The position numbers and the translations under genes are program-made. Below, piece by piece: positions 32,175-39,861 of a stretch of 64,000 nucleotides of DNA. Positions within the stretch are counted from its first letter, which is position 1; each line of letters starts with the position of its first letter. Location of the stretch: NCBI RefSeq assembly GCF_016902445.1, contig NZ_JACSNX010000003.1, forward strand, positions 1-64,000. Direction: 5' to 3'. The notes under the pieces are model-generated. The model did no database searches and was not told the origin of the DNA. It saw nothing but the letters and a program-made list of their open reading frames with translations. Source of the DNA: Oscillibacter valericigenes. GTDB taxonomy: Bacteria > Bacillota > Clostridia > Oscillospirales > Oscillospiraceae.

Positions 32175-33623
32175 ATGAGGACAGAAGAAAAACTCAACCT
32201 GACCATGCTCTGTGATTTCTATGAGCTGACCATGGGCAACGGCTATTTCCAGGCCGGCCTTCAGGACCGGATCACCTATTTTGACGTATTCTTCCGCAAC
32301 GTGCCGGACAACGGCGGCTTTGCGGTCTGCGCGGGCCTGGAGCAGCTGGTGCGCTACATCCAGGACTTGCATTTCGACGAGGAGGACATCGCCTTCCTGC
32401 GGGACAAGCACCTGTTCTCTGAGGAGTTCCTGGACTACCTGCGGAATTTCCGCTTTACCGGGGACATCTGGGCCGTGCCGGAGGGGACGCCCATCTTCCC
32501 CCGGGAGCCGGTGGTGACGGTCCGGGCTCCGGCCATCCAGGCCCAGCTGATCGAGACGTTCACCCTGCTGACCATCAACCACCAGAGCCTGATCGCCACC
32601 AAGGCCAACCGGATCGTCCGGGCGGCCCAGGGGCGGACGGTGCTGGAGTTCGGCTCCCGCCGGGCCCAGGGCACGGACGGCGCCATCTCCGGCGCCCGGG
32701 CGGCCTACATCGGCGGCTGTGCCGGCACGGCCTGCACCATCTCCGACCAGCTGTACGGCGTGCCCGCCGGCGGCACCATGGCCCACTCCTGGGTCCAGAT
32801 GTTCGACAGTCAGTATGAGGCCTTCAAGACCTACTGCGAGATCTACCCCCACAACGCCACGCTGCTGGTGGACACCTATAATGTGCTCAAGTCCGGCGTG
32901 CCGGACGCCATCCGGGCCTTCAACGAGGTGCTGAAGCCCCGGGGCATCACCAAGTGCGGTATCCGGCTGGACTCCGGCGACATGGCATATCTCACCCAGG
33001 AGGCCCGGAAGATGCTGGACGCCGCCGGCTGGACGGAGTGCCAGATCTCCGCGTCCAACTCCCTGGATGAGTATATCATCCAGGACCTGCTGCTGCAGGG
33101 GGCCAAGATCGATGTGTTCGGCGTGGGTGAGCGGATGATCACCGCCCGCAGCGAGCCGGTGTTCGGCGGCGTGTACAAGCTGGCCGCTGTGGAGGATGCG
33201 GCGGGGAACATCATCCCCAAGATCAAGGTCAGCGAGAATCTGGACAAGATCACCATCCCCCACTTCAAGAAGACCTACCGCATCTTTGACAGCGCCACCG
33301 GCAAGGCGGAGGCGGACTATCTCACGGTCTGGGATGAAACTGTGGACGAGAGCGCTCCGCTGGAGCTGTTCGACCCCCGGGCCACCTGGAAGCGCAAGAC
33401 CTATACGAACTTCACGGCCAAGCCCCTGCAGGTCCCTGTTTTCCAGGGGGGAAAGCTGGTCTACCGGCTGCCCGCCCTGTCGGAGATCCAGGCCTACTGC
33501 CGCGCCCAGGTAGATACCCTGTGGGACACGGTGAAGCGGTTCGAAAACCCCCACACCTATTATGTGGACCTGAGCCAGAGACTGTTCGACATCAAGCAGG
33601 ATCTGCTGCGCCAGAGCAGATGA
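32175..33623 (+). CDS. pncB: nicotinate phosphoribosyltransferase
   Basis: Salvages nicotinate to nicotinate mononucleotide for NAD synthesis, feeding NadD in the same window. The 482 residues include LTMLCDFYELTMGNGYF at the N-terminus, EFGSRRAQGTDGAISGARAAYIGG, GTMAHSWVQMF (with the phosphorylated-His equivalent), KCGIRLDSGDMAYLTQEAR and GVGERMITARSEPVFGGVYKL. Start 32175 (GGGGAA) chosen over GTG 32148, which also has an AAGGA upstream and lies in the leader hairpin; both are possible. Ends at a strong terminator. Confidence 0.95.
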   Translation: MRTEEKLNLTMLCDFYELTMGNGYFQAGLQDRITYFDVFFRNVPDNGGFAVCAGLEQLVRYIQDLHFDEEDIAFLRDKHLFSEEFLDYLRNFRFTGDIWAVPEGTPIFPREPVVTVRAPAIQAQLIETFTLLTINHQSLIATKANRIVRAAQGRTVLEFGSRRAQGTDGAISGARAAYIGGCAGTACTISDQLYGVPAGGTMAHSWVQMFDSQYEAFKTYCEIYPHNATLLVDTYNVLKSGVPDAIRAFNEVLKPRGITKCGIRLDSGDMAYLTQEARKMLDAAGWTECQISASNSLDEYIIQDLLLQGAKIDVFGVGERMITARSEPVFGGVYKLAAVEDAAGNIIPKIKVSENLDKITIPHFKKTYRIFDSATGKAEADYLTVWDETVDESAPLELFDPRATWKRKTYTNFTAKPLQVPVFQGGKLVYRLPALSEIQAYCRAQVDTLWDTVKRFENPHTYYVDLSQRLFDIKQDLLRQSR

Positions 33624-33628
33624 CACAG

Positions 33629-33660
33629 CGACTCCGCCCGCCGGGCGGAGTCGTTTTGTT
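33629..33660 (+). terminator. terminator of pncB
   Basis: CGACTCCGCCC (33629-33639), 3-nt loop, complement 33643-33653, then TTTTGTT. Confidence 0.92.
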
Positions 33661-33673
33661 CACAGAATATTGG

Positions 33674-33702
33674 TTGCGGAGATCTGAAAGTTTCAGTATA
33701 AT
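33674..33702 (+). promoter_or_regulatory. promoter of the cardiolipin synthase gene
   Basis: TTGCGG (33674-33679), 17-nt spacer, TATAAT (33697-33702). Confidence 0.88.
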
Positions 33703-33747
33703 AAAAGGATAAGAAGTCGAAGCTGAGAAGAGGAGGTGGTCCGACCC

Positions 33748-35310
33748 ATGCGAAAGAGAACTTTGCCCCAGCCGGAGGAGCGGACAGAGCGGCGGATCTC
33801 CGCTTTTACCAGCCTGTCCATCTGCGCACTGACGGTGGTCGCACAGATCGTCATTACGCTGACACTGACTCAGCTGCTGGCGGAAAATGTCAGCTATGTC
33901 TATTTCATCTTGGAGCTGGCCGGCGCGATCGTGGCCATTCGGGTCTATCAGCGGCAGGGGAGCCCCTCTTATAAGCTGGTTTGGATGTGCCTGCTGCTGG
34001 CGCTGCCGGTGTCCGGCATGATCCTTTTCCTGCTGTGGGGCGGGACCCATCAGGCCAAGAGCCTGAGCCTGCGAAAGGTCCCCCCGCCGGCGGAGCGGGA
34101 GAGCACCCGGATGGAGAGCGCCGCCAATGTGGCCAGGCTGAACCGCCGGTCCCCTGCCTGGGGACGGCTGGCGTCCTATCTGCAATCCCGGGATTTCCTG
34201 CTGTACAGTGGCTCCCAGGCCCGCTACTTTGCGGAGGGCGCCGAATTTTTTGACGATCTGGTGCTCCATCTGCAGCGTGCGGAGATCTATATCTTTCTGG
34301 AGTACTACATTCTGGCAGAGGGACAGGTCTGGGACCGGATCTTCTCTGTCCTGCGGGAGCGGGCCGCCGCCGGCGTGGAAGTGCGCATCATCTTTGACGA
34401 CTTCGGAAACCTGACCCGCCTGTCCGACGCGACGCTGCAGGCCATTCAGGACGCCGGCATCGAGGTGGAGGTGTTCAACCCCGTCCACCGGTATGTTAAT
34501 CGGATCTATTTCAATTACCGGGACCACCGGAAGATCGCTGTTATCGACGGGCTGTACGCCTACACCGGCGGCATCAACATCGCCGATGAGTACGCCAACA
34601 TCCTGGTCCGCTTCGGCCACTGGAAGGATACCGGCGTCCGGATCGAGGGCGCCGGCGCCTGGGGGTTCGCCTCCCAGTTCATCCAGATGTGGAAGATGAT
34701 CGGCCGCTCTCTGCCCAACGAGGACGATTACTACCGTCCCCGGGTGGAGGTGGAGGGCACCGGCTGGTGCCAGCCCTTTACGGACGGGCCGCTGAACAAT
34801 CCGGACAACCCCATCGAGGACACCTATCTCCAGCTGATCGCATCCGCCCAGAAGATGCTGTATATCACCACGCCCTATTACGCGGTGGAGGAGTCCATGC
34901 AGAAGGCCCTGTGCATCGCTGCGGACGCGGGAGTGGATGTGCGGCTGATGGTGCCCGCCATCCCGGACAAGAGGTATGTCTACATGGTGGCGGAGACCTA
35001 TTGGGGCGAGCTGCTGGAGCACGGGGTCAAGATCTACCGCTACACCCCCGGCTTTATCCACGCCAAGAGCGTCATGGTGGACCGGGAGGTGGCTCTGATC
35101 GGCAGCACCAACATGGATTACCGGACGTTCCAGCTCCACTACGAGTGCGCCGTGCTGCTCTATCACATGCCGGCGGTGGAGGACCTGCTGGAGGACATGG
35201 ACCACATCGTGGCACAGAGCGAGCCCTATACGTTGAAGGAGTGGCATGAGCGCTCCTGGCTGCGCAGGCTGTGCGCCTCGCTGCTGCGGCTGGCGGCCAT
35301 CTGGTTTTAA
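33748..35310 (+). CDS. cls: cardiolipin synthase
   Basis: Membrane enzyme joining two phosphatidylglycerols into cardiolipin. The 520 residues have two N-terminal transmembrane helices (about 21-43 and 50-65, with a third hydrophobic run near 78-95), then two phospholipase-D HKD motifs: YRDHRKIAVIDGLYAYTGGIN (about 250-270) and HAKSVMVDREVALIGSTNMD (about 438-458). Length matches the Firmicute Cls family. Start ATG 33748 with AGGAGG 11 nt upstream; a GTG at 33736 overlaps the ribosome binding site and was rejected. Confidence 0.94.
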   Translation: MRKRTLPQPEERTERRISAFTSLSICALTVVAQIVITLTLTQLLAENVSYVYFILELAGAIVAIRVYQRQGSPSYKLVWMCLLLALPVSGMILFLLWGGTHQAKSLSLRKVPPPAERESTRMESAANVARLNRRSPAWGRLASYLQSRDFLLYSGSQARYFAEGAEFFDDLVLHLQRAEIYIFLEYYILAEGQVWDRIFSVLRERAAAGVEVRIIFDDFGNLTRLSDATLQAIQDAGIEVEVFNPVHRYVNRIYFNYRDHRKIAVIDGLYAYTGGINIADEYANILVRFGHWKDTGVRIEGAGAWGFASQFIQMWKMIGRSLPNEDDYYRPRVEVEGTGWCQPFTDGPLNNPDNPIEDTYLQLIASAQKMLYITTPYYAVEESMQKALCIAADAGVDVRLMVPAIPDKRYVYMVAETYWGELLEHGVKIYRYTPGFIHAKSVMVDREVALIGSTNMDYRTFQLHYECAVLLYHMPAVEDLLEDMDHIVAQSEPYTLKEWHERSWLRRLCASLLRLAAIWF

Positions 35311-35361
35311 AGGCATGGCTCTACGGGGCCGGCCGCTGATCTTATTTTCTCAGGAGGCACT

Positions 35362-36255
35362 ATGTCCCGTGAACTGACGCCACAGGAGACTGCGGAGCGC
35401 AGTCTCATCAAAAAATACCGGAAGGAGCTGTGGAATCCCTTTATTGCTGCCGTCAAGCGGTATGAGCTGATCGTCCCCGGGGACCGGATCGCCGTCTGCA
35501 TCTCCGGCGGCAAGGACTCCATGGTGCTGGCCAAGCTGATGCAGGAGCTCCAGCGCCATACGGAGCAGCCCTTCGAACTGGTCTTTCTGGTGATGGATCC
35601 CGGCTATGCCCCGGCCAACCGGGCACTGATCGAGGAGAATGCCGCCCGGCTGGGCATCCCCATCACCGTGTTTCAGAGCGATATTTTCGACGTGGCCTAT
35701 CAGGTGGAGAAGAACCCCTGCTACCTGTGCGCCCGGATGCGCCGGGGGTTCCTCTACAGCAAGGCCCGGGAGCTGGGCTGCAACAAGATCGCCCTGGGCC
35801 ACCATCTCTCTGATGTGATCGAGACCACGCTGCTGGGGCTGTTCTACGGCGCTCAGCTGCAGACCATGCCCCCCAAGCTCCGCAGCAAAAATTTTCCGGG
35901 CATGGAATTGATCCGGCCGCTGTATTGTGTCCATGAGGACGCTATCATCGCCTGGAAGAACTACAACGGCCTGCGCTTTCTCCAGTGTGCCTGCCGGTTC
36001 ACGGAAGAGCGGGACGGCGCAGACGACGGCGTGGGAGACAGCAAGCGCCAGGAGATGAAGCTGCTGCTGCGGCAGCTGAAGAAGACCAATCCCAATATCG
36101 AGAAAAGCATGTTCCGGGCGATCCACGGTGTCCAGCTGGACACCTTCCCTGGCTTTAAGTTCCGGGGAAGGGCCTTCTCCTTTGAGGAGGCCTATGATCT
36201 GCCCGGCTTTCCCGCCGGGGCGCAGGCGCCGGCTGCGGATACAGAGGAGGCATGA
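35362..36255 (+). CDS. TtcA-like tRNA 2-thiolation PP-loop ATPase
   Basis: A 297-residue PP-loop ATP pyrophosphatase of the TtcA/TtuA group, which thiolates a tRNA base using ATP and usually a [4Fe-4S] cluster. Motifs: VCISGGKDSMVLAKL (PP-loop, about residue 49), VEKNPCYLCARMRRGFLY (CxxC), IALGHHLSDVIETTLL, and FLQCACRFTEE supplying the later cysteine. The target base (2-thiocytidine or other) is not settled by sequence. AGGAGG before ATG 35362; stop overlaps the first ATG of the next gene region. Confidence 0.87.
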   Translation: MSRELTPQETAERSLIKKYRKELWNPFIAAVKRYELIVPGDRIAVCISGGKDSMVLAKLMQELQRHTEQPFELVFLVMDPGYAPANRALIEENAARLGIPITVFQSDIFDVAYQVEKNPCYLCARMRRGFLYSKARELGCNKIALGHHLSDVIETTLLGLFYGAQLQTMPPKLRSKNFPGMELIRPLYCVHEDAIIAWKNYNGLRFLQCACRFTEERDGADDGVGDSKRQEMKLLLRQLKKTNPNIEKSMFRAIHGVQLDTFPGFKFRGRAFSFEEAYDLPGFPAGAQAPAADTEEA

Positions 36256-36257
36256 CC

Positions 36258-38615
36258 ATGAATTACTATCGCTGCGAAAACCCGGACTGCGGATTTTTGG
36301 CAGAGGAGGAGCCGGACGTCTGCCCACACTGCGGCGGCACGTTTTTCCTCTCTGTGGATGAGGAGGAGCTGACAGGTTCCGATTGGGTGCAGCTGGGCAA
36401 CCGCGCCGTGGATGAGGAGCGGAACACGGATGCCCTGGCCTGCTATCAGCAGGCCGCAGCCGCAGGCGACGTGCTGGGGCTGACCAATCTCGGCTGGTGC
36501 CTGGAGGCAGGCGTCGGCGTGGAGGCGGATCCCCGGCAGGCAGTGGTGCTGTATGCCCAGGCCGCGGCCCAGGACTACATGCCTGCGCTGACGAACCTGG
36601 GCTACTGCTATGCCCACGGTGTGGGTGTGGCCCAGGATGACGACAAGGCTGTGGAGTGCTTCCGGAAGGGGGCGGAAAACGGCTTTCCCCGGGCCCAGTT
36701 CCTGCTGGGTGAGGCATACTCCCGGGGCCTGGGCGTGGAGCGCAGCGATGAGGATGCCGCCCGCTGGTATCAGTCTGCCGCATGGCTGGGCTATCCGCCG
36801 GCCCAGACGGAGCTGGGGCGCTGCTTGGAGTTTGGCACCGGCGTGCCCCAAAATATCCAGCAGGCGGTGAAGTGGTACCGGTCTGCCGCAGACAATGGGA
36901 ACGCACCGGGCCAGTGCTGCCTGGGCTTTCTGTATGAGAGCGGCCAGGGGGTGGAACAGAGCTGGCAGGAGGCAGTGAGATGGTACCGCGCCGCTGCAGA
37001 CCAGGACTATCCCCGTGCCCTGTGCAATCTGGCCTGGTGCTATGAGTACGGAAAAGGCGTGGAGCGGGATTACGCCCAGGCGGCCCGGCTCTATCTGCGG
37101 GCGGCGGAGCAGGAGTATCCCCGGGGGCAGCTGTGCATGGGGCTTTGCTGTGAGCGGGGGCGGGGCGTCCCGCTGGATCTGGTTGCCGCTGCGGAATGGT
37201 ACCGCAAGGCGGCGGAGCAGGGGGAGGAAGACGCCCAGTGCTGCCTGGGCTATCTGTACGAGACCGGCCAGGGCGTGGAGCAGAGCTGGGAAGAGGCGGT
37301 GCGGTGGTACCGTACCGCGGCGGAGCAGGGCCTGCCCCGCGCCCAGTGCAACCTGGCCTGGTGCTATGAGTACGGCAAGGGCGTCGCACAGGACTCGGCG
37401 GAGAGCTACCGCTGGTACCGCAGGGCAGCGGAACAGGATGATCCCCGCGGCCTGTTCTCCGTGGCCCACTGCTTTGACTATGGCCGCGGTGTGGAACAGG
37501 ACAGCGCTGAGGCGGTGAAGTGGTACCAGCGGGCAGTGGACGCCGGCTCCGCACCGGCCATGTGCGACCTGGGCGTCTGCTATGAGCGGGGCGAAGGTGT
37601 GGAGCAGGACCTGGGCAAGGCGGTCGGCCTGTACCGCCGGGCCGCAGAGGCAGGCAATGCCGCAGGTCAGTGCAACCTGGGTTATCTCTATGAGATCGGC
37701 CGCGGCGTGGAGCAGAGCTGGCAGGAGGCGGTGCGGTGGTACCGGGCCGCAGCGGAGCAGGGCCTGCCCCGTGCCCAGTGCAACCTGGCTTGGTGCTATG
37801 AGTACGGCAAGGGCGTGGAACAGAATTTCAAACGGGCCGTCCACTGGTATCGTCAGGCTGCGGACCAGGAGGATCCCAGAGGGATGTTCTGCATGGGCGT
37901 CTGCTGTAAGTATGGCCGCGGTGTGGAGGAAAACTGGGAAGAGGCGGTCCAGTGGTACCGCCGGGCGGTAGACGCCGGTTCTGTGGCGGCGCTGTGCAAT
38001 CTGGGCGTCTGCTATGAGCGGGGAGAGGGCGTTCGGAAAGACCCGGCCGAGGCTGCCCGGCTGTACCGTCAGGCAGCAGAGCGGGAGGATGCCGCCGCCC
38101 AGTGCAACTTGGGATACCTCTATGAATCTGGCGAAGGGGTGGAGCAGAACTGGCAGGAGGCTGTCCGCTGGTATCAGGCGGCGGCGGACCAGGGCTATCC
38201 CCGTGCCCAGTGCAACCTGGGGGTCTGCTGGGAGTTCGGCCACGGCGTGGCCAGGGACCCGGTCAGGGCGGCGGCCCTGTACCGCCAGGCGGCAGAGGGC
38301 GGCGACTGCGTGGCGGCCTGCAATCTGGGCTACCTGTACGAGACGGGATCCGGTGTTGCCCAGAGCTGGGCGGACGCCGTGAAGTGGTATCAGCAGGCGG
38401 TGGAAGAGAACTATCCTCGCGCCCAGTACAACCTGGCCTGGTGCTATGAGCATGGAAAAGGCGTGCCCCGGGATCTGCGGCGGGCCAGAGAGCTGTATCA
38501 GGCTGCGGCCCAGCAGGAGTACGAGGGCGCCCGGGAGGCAGCGGCCCGGCTGGAAAAGTCCGGCGGCCGCGGCGGGTTCCTGCGGGGCTTCCTGGACGGT
38601 CTGCATGGACAGTAG
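36258..38615 (+). CDS. large Sel1-repeat protein with N-terminal zinc ribbon
   Basis: A 785-residue cytoplasmic scaffold. Residues 1-35 form a zinc ribbon (CENPDCGF...CPHCGG). From about residue 45 to the end there are 19 GV-motif Sel1-like repeats of 36 residues (pattern A..NLG.CYE.G.GV..D...A..WY..AA..), forming an alpha solenoid for protein contacts. Two- to four-repeat blocks are themselves duplicated. I chose ATG 36258, 7 nt after AGGAGG (36245-36250); ATG 36252 is only 1 nt from it. The gene is coupled to the TtcA-like gene. No signal peptide or transmembrane helix. Confidence 0.9.
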   Translation: MNYYRCENPDCGFLAEEEPDVCPHCGGTFFLSVDEEELTGSDWVQLGNRAVDEERNTDALACYQQAAAAGDVLGLTNLGWCLEAGVGVEADPRQAVVLYAQAAAQDYMPALTNLGYCYAHGVGVAQDDDKAVECFRKGAENGFPRAQFLLGEAYSRGLGVERSDEDAARWYQSAAWLGYPPAQTELGRCLEFGTGVPQNIQQAVKWYRSAADNGNAPGQCCLGFLYESGQGVEQSWQEAVRWYRAAADQDYPRALCNLAWCYEYGKGVERDYAQAARLYLRAAEQEYPRGQLCMGLCCERGRGVPLDLVAAAEWYRKAAEQGEEDAQCCLGYLYETGQGVEQSWEEAVRWYRTAAEQGLPRAQCNLAWCYEYGKGVAQDSAESYRWYRRAAEQDDPRGLFSVAHCFDYGRGVEQDSAEAVKWYQRAVDAGSAPAMCDLGVCYERGEGVEQDLGKAVGLYRRAAEAGNAAGQCNLGYLYEIGRGVEQSWQEAVRWYRAAAEQGLPRAQCNLAWCYEYGKGVEQNFKRAVHWYRQAADQEDPRGMFCMGVCCKYGRGVEENWEEAVQWYRRAVDAGSVAALCNLGVCYERGEGVRKDPAEAARLYRQAAEREDAAAQCNLGYLYESGEGVEQNWQEAVRWYQAAADQGYPRAQCNLGVCWEFGHGVARDPVRAAALYRQAAEGGDCVAACNLGYLYETGSGVAQSWADAVKWYQQAVEENYPRAQYNLAWCYEHGKGVPRDLRRARELYQAAAQQEYEGAREAAARLEKSGGRGGFLRGFLDGLHGQ

Positions 38616-38690
38616 AACTGAAGATACATAACAGGAGGGCACGGGGAACCGTGCCCTCCGAAAAAAAGCCCGAAGAAACAAAAAAAGGTA

Positions 38691-38718
38691 TTGACAAAAT
38701 GAGACTTTCCTGTATAAT
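38691..38718 (+). promoter_or_regulatory. tRNA-Gln promoter
   Basis: TTGACA (38691-38696), 16-nt spacer, TATAAT (38713-38718). A 11-bp hairpin precedes it (GGAGGGCACGG-ggaa-CCGTGCCCTCC, about 38635-38660) followed by A's, not T's. Confidence 0.9.
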
Positions 38719-38746
38719 AATATCTGTTCGCTGCGGACAAACAAAT

Positions 38747-38820
38747 AGCGGGTTTGTGTAAGGGTAGCACAGCAGACTCTGACTCTGTATGTGAGGGTTC
38801 GAATCCTTCACCCGCTGCCA
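38747..38820 (+). tRNA. tRNA-Gln (anticodon CUG)
   Basis: 74-nt cloverleaf with encoded CCA. Acceptor AGCGGGT (38747-38753) pairs with ACCCGCT; anticodon stem GCAGA/TCTGT encloses CTCTGAC, giving anticodon CUG for CAG codons; T arm GAGGG-TTCGAAT-CCTTC. Confidence 0.97.
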
Positions 38821-38825
38821 AAGGG

Positions 38826-38860
38826 ATCCCTGGAATCGTTACGGTTCCAGGGATTTTTTC
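38826..38860 (+). terminator. terminator of tRNA-Gln
   Basis: ATCCCTGGAATCG (38826-38838) pairs with CGGTTCCAGGGAT (38842-38854), followed by TTTTT. Confidence 0.93.
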
Positions 38861-38932
38861 TATGCAGGACGCGGCAGGGCCCGGGAGACGCCGGAGACTG
38901 TGCAAATTTCCGGGATTCTCCGCAACAGCCTC

Positions 38933-38961
38933 TTGTGCTGCCAAATCGGCTACGGTATAAT
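38933..38961 (+). promoter_or_regulatory. promoter of the NagD-like gene
   Basis: TTGTGC (38933-38938), 17-nt spacer, TATAAT (38956-38961). Confidence 0.82.
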
Positions 38962-39012
38962 GGGAGGCGAGTAAAGAAGGGGCGAGCCCCGATGGATAAA
39001 GGATGTGAAGAC

Positions 39013-39792
39013 ATGGATCAGTTTCGAGCGAAGCGCGGCTACATCTGCGATATGGACGGTGTGATCTACCACGGCAACCGGCTGCTGCCGGGCGTAAAGG
39101 AGTTTGTGAACTGGCTGTATCAGGAGGGGAAGCAGTTCCTGTTCCTGACCAACAACAGCGGAAAGACGCCCCGGGAGCTGCAGGACAAGCTGGCCCGCAT
39201 GGGGCTTGAGGTGGACGAGAAGCACTTCTACACCAGTGCCCTGGCCACCGCGGAGTTCATTGCCGCCCAGCAGCCCGGGGCCAAGGCCTATGTCATCGGG
39301 GAGCCGGGTCTGTACAACGCGCTTTACGACCGGGGCATCACCCTCAGTGATGTGAACCCGGACTATGTGGTCATCGGGGAATCCGCCAGCTACAACTACG
39401 ACTCCATCTGCCGGGCGGTCCATCTGGTGCAGAAGGGCGCCCGCCTCATCGGCTGCAACTCCGACCTGACAGGCCCCACGGAGGACGGGCTGGTGCCCGC
39501 CTGCCGGGCATTGGTGGCCCCGATCGAGATGGCTACCAACCAGCAGGCCTACTTTGTGGGAAAGCCGAATCCTCTGATGATGCGCACGGGCCTGCGGCTG
39601 CTGGGTGTCCACTCCCAGGAGGCCGCCATCATCGGCGACCGCATGGACACCGACATCGTGGCGGGGATCGAGACCGGCCTGGATACGCTGCTGGTCCTCT
39701 CCGGCGTCACCACCCGGGAGGAGATGACCCGCTTCCCCTACCGGCCCCGCCTGGTGCTGAACGGGGTGGGAGACATCCCGCCGGCGGAATGA
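39013..39792 (+). CDS. NagD-like HAD-IIA phosphatase
   Basis: A 259-residue HAD subfamily IIA phosphatase. Motif I is GYICDMDGVIYHGNRLL, motif II FLFLTNNSGKTPREL, the lysine is in QAYFVGKPNPLMM, and motif IV AAIIGDRMDTDIVAGIETG; the C2A cap lies between. NagD-type enzymes act on nucleoside monophosphates or sugar phosphates; substrate here unknown. ATG 39013 with AAAGGA 9 nt away preferred; ATG 38992 upstream is also in frame with a weaker site. Confidence 0.9.
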   Translation: MDQFRAKRGYICDMDGVIYHGNRLLPGVKEFVNWLYQEGKQFLFLTNNSGKTPRELQDKLARMGLEVDEKHFYTSALATAEFIAAQQPGAKAYVIGEPGLYNALYDRGITLSDVNPDYVVIGESASYNYDSICRAVHLVQKGARLIGCNSDLTGPTEDGLVPACRALVAPIEMATNQQAYFVGKPNPLMMRTGLRLLGVHSQEAAIIGDRMDTDIVAGIETGLDTLLVLSGVTTREEMTRFPYRPRLVLNGVGDIPPAE

Positions 39793-39820
39793 CGGCCCGG
39801 CAGCTGGAATCACATAAGAG

Positions 39821-39860
39821 AAGCGCCCGCTTTTCACTTGGTGAAAAGCGGGCGCTTTCT
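39821..39860. terminator. bidirectional terminator between convergent genes
   Basis: 17-bp stem AAGCGCCCGCTTTTCAC (39821-39837), loop TTG, complement 39841-39857. TTTCTGTTATT follows on plus and TTCTCTT on minus; it can serve both the NagD gene and the permease. Confidence 0.85.
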
Positions 39861-39861
39861 G

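Noticed and set aside
38634..38660. Hairpin after the Sel1 gene as an intrinsic terminator
   Set aside because: The stem is good, but is followed by a run of A on the plus strand, and no minus-strand gene ends there; listed only in the tRNA promoter note.
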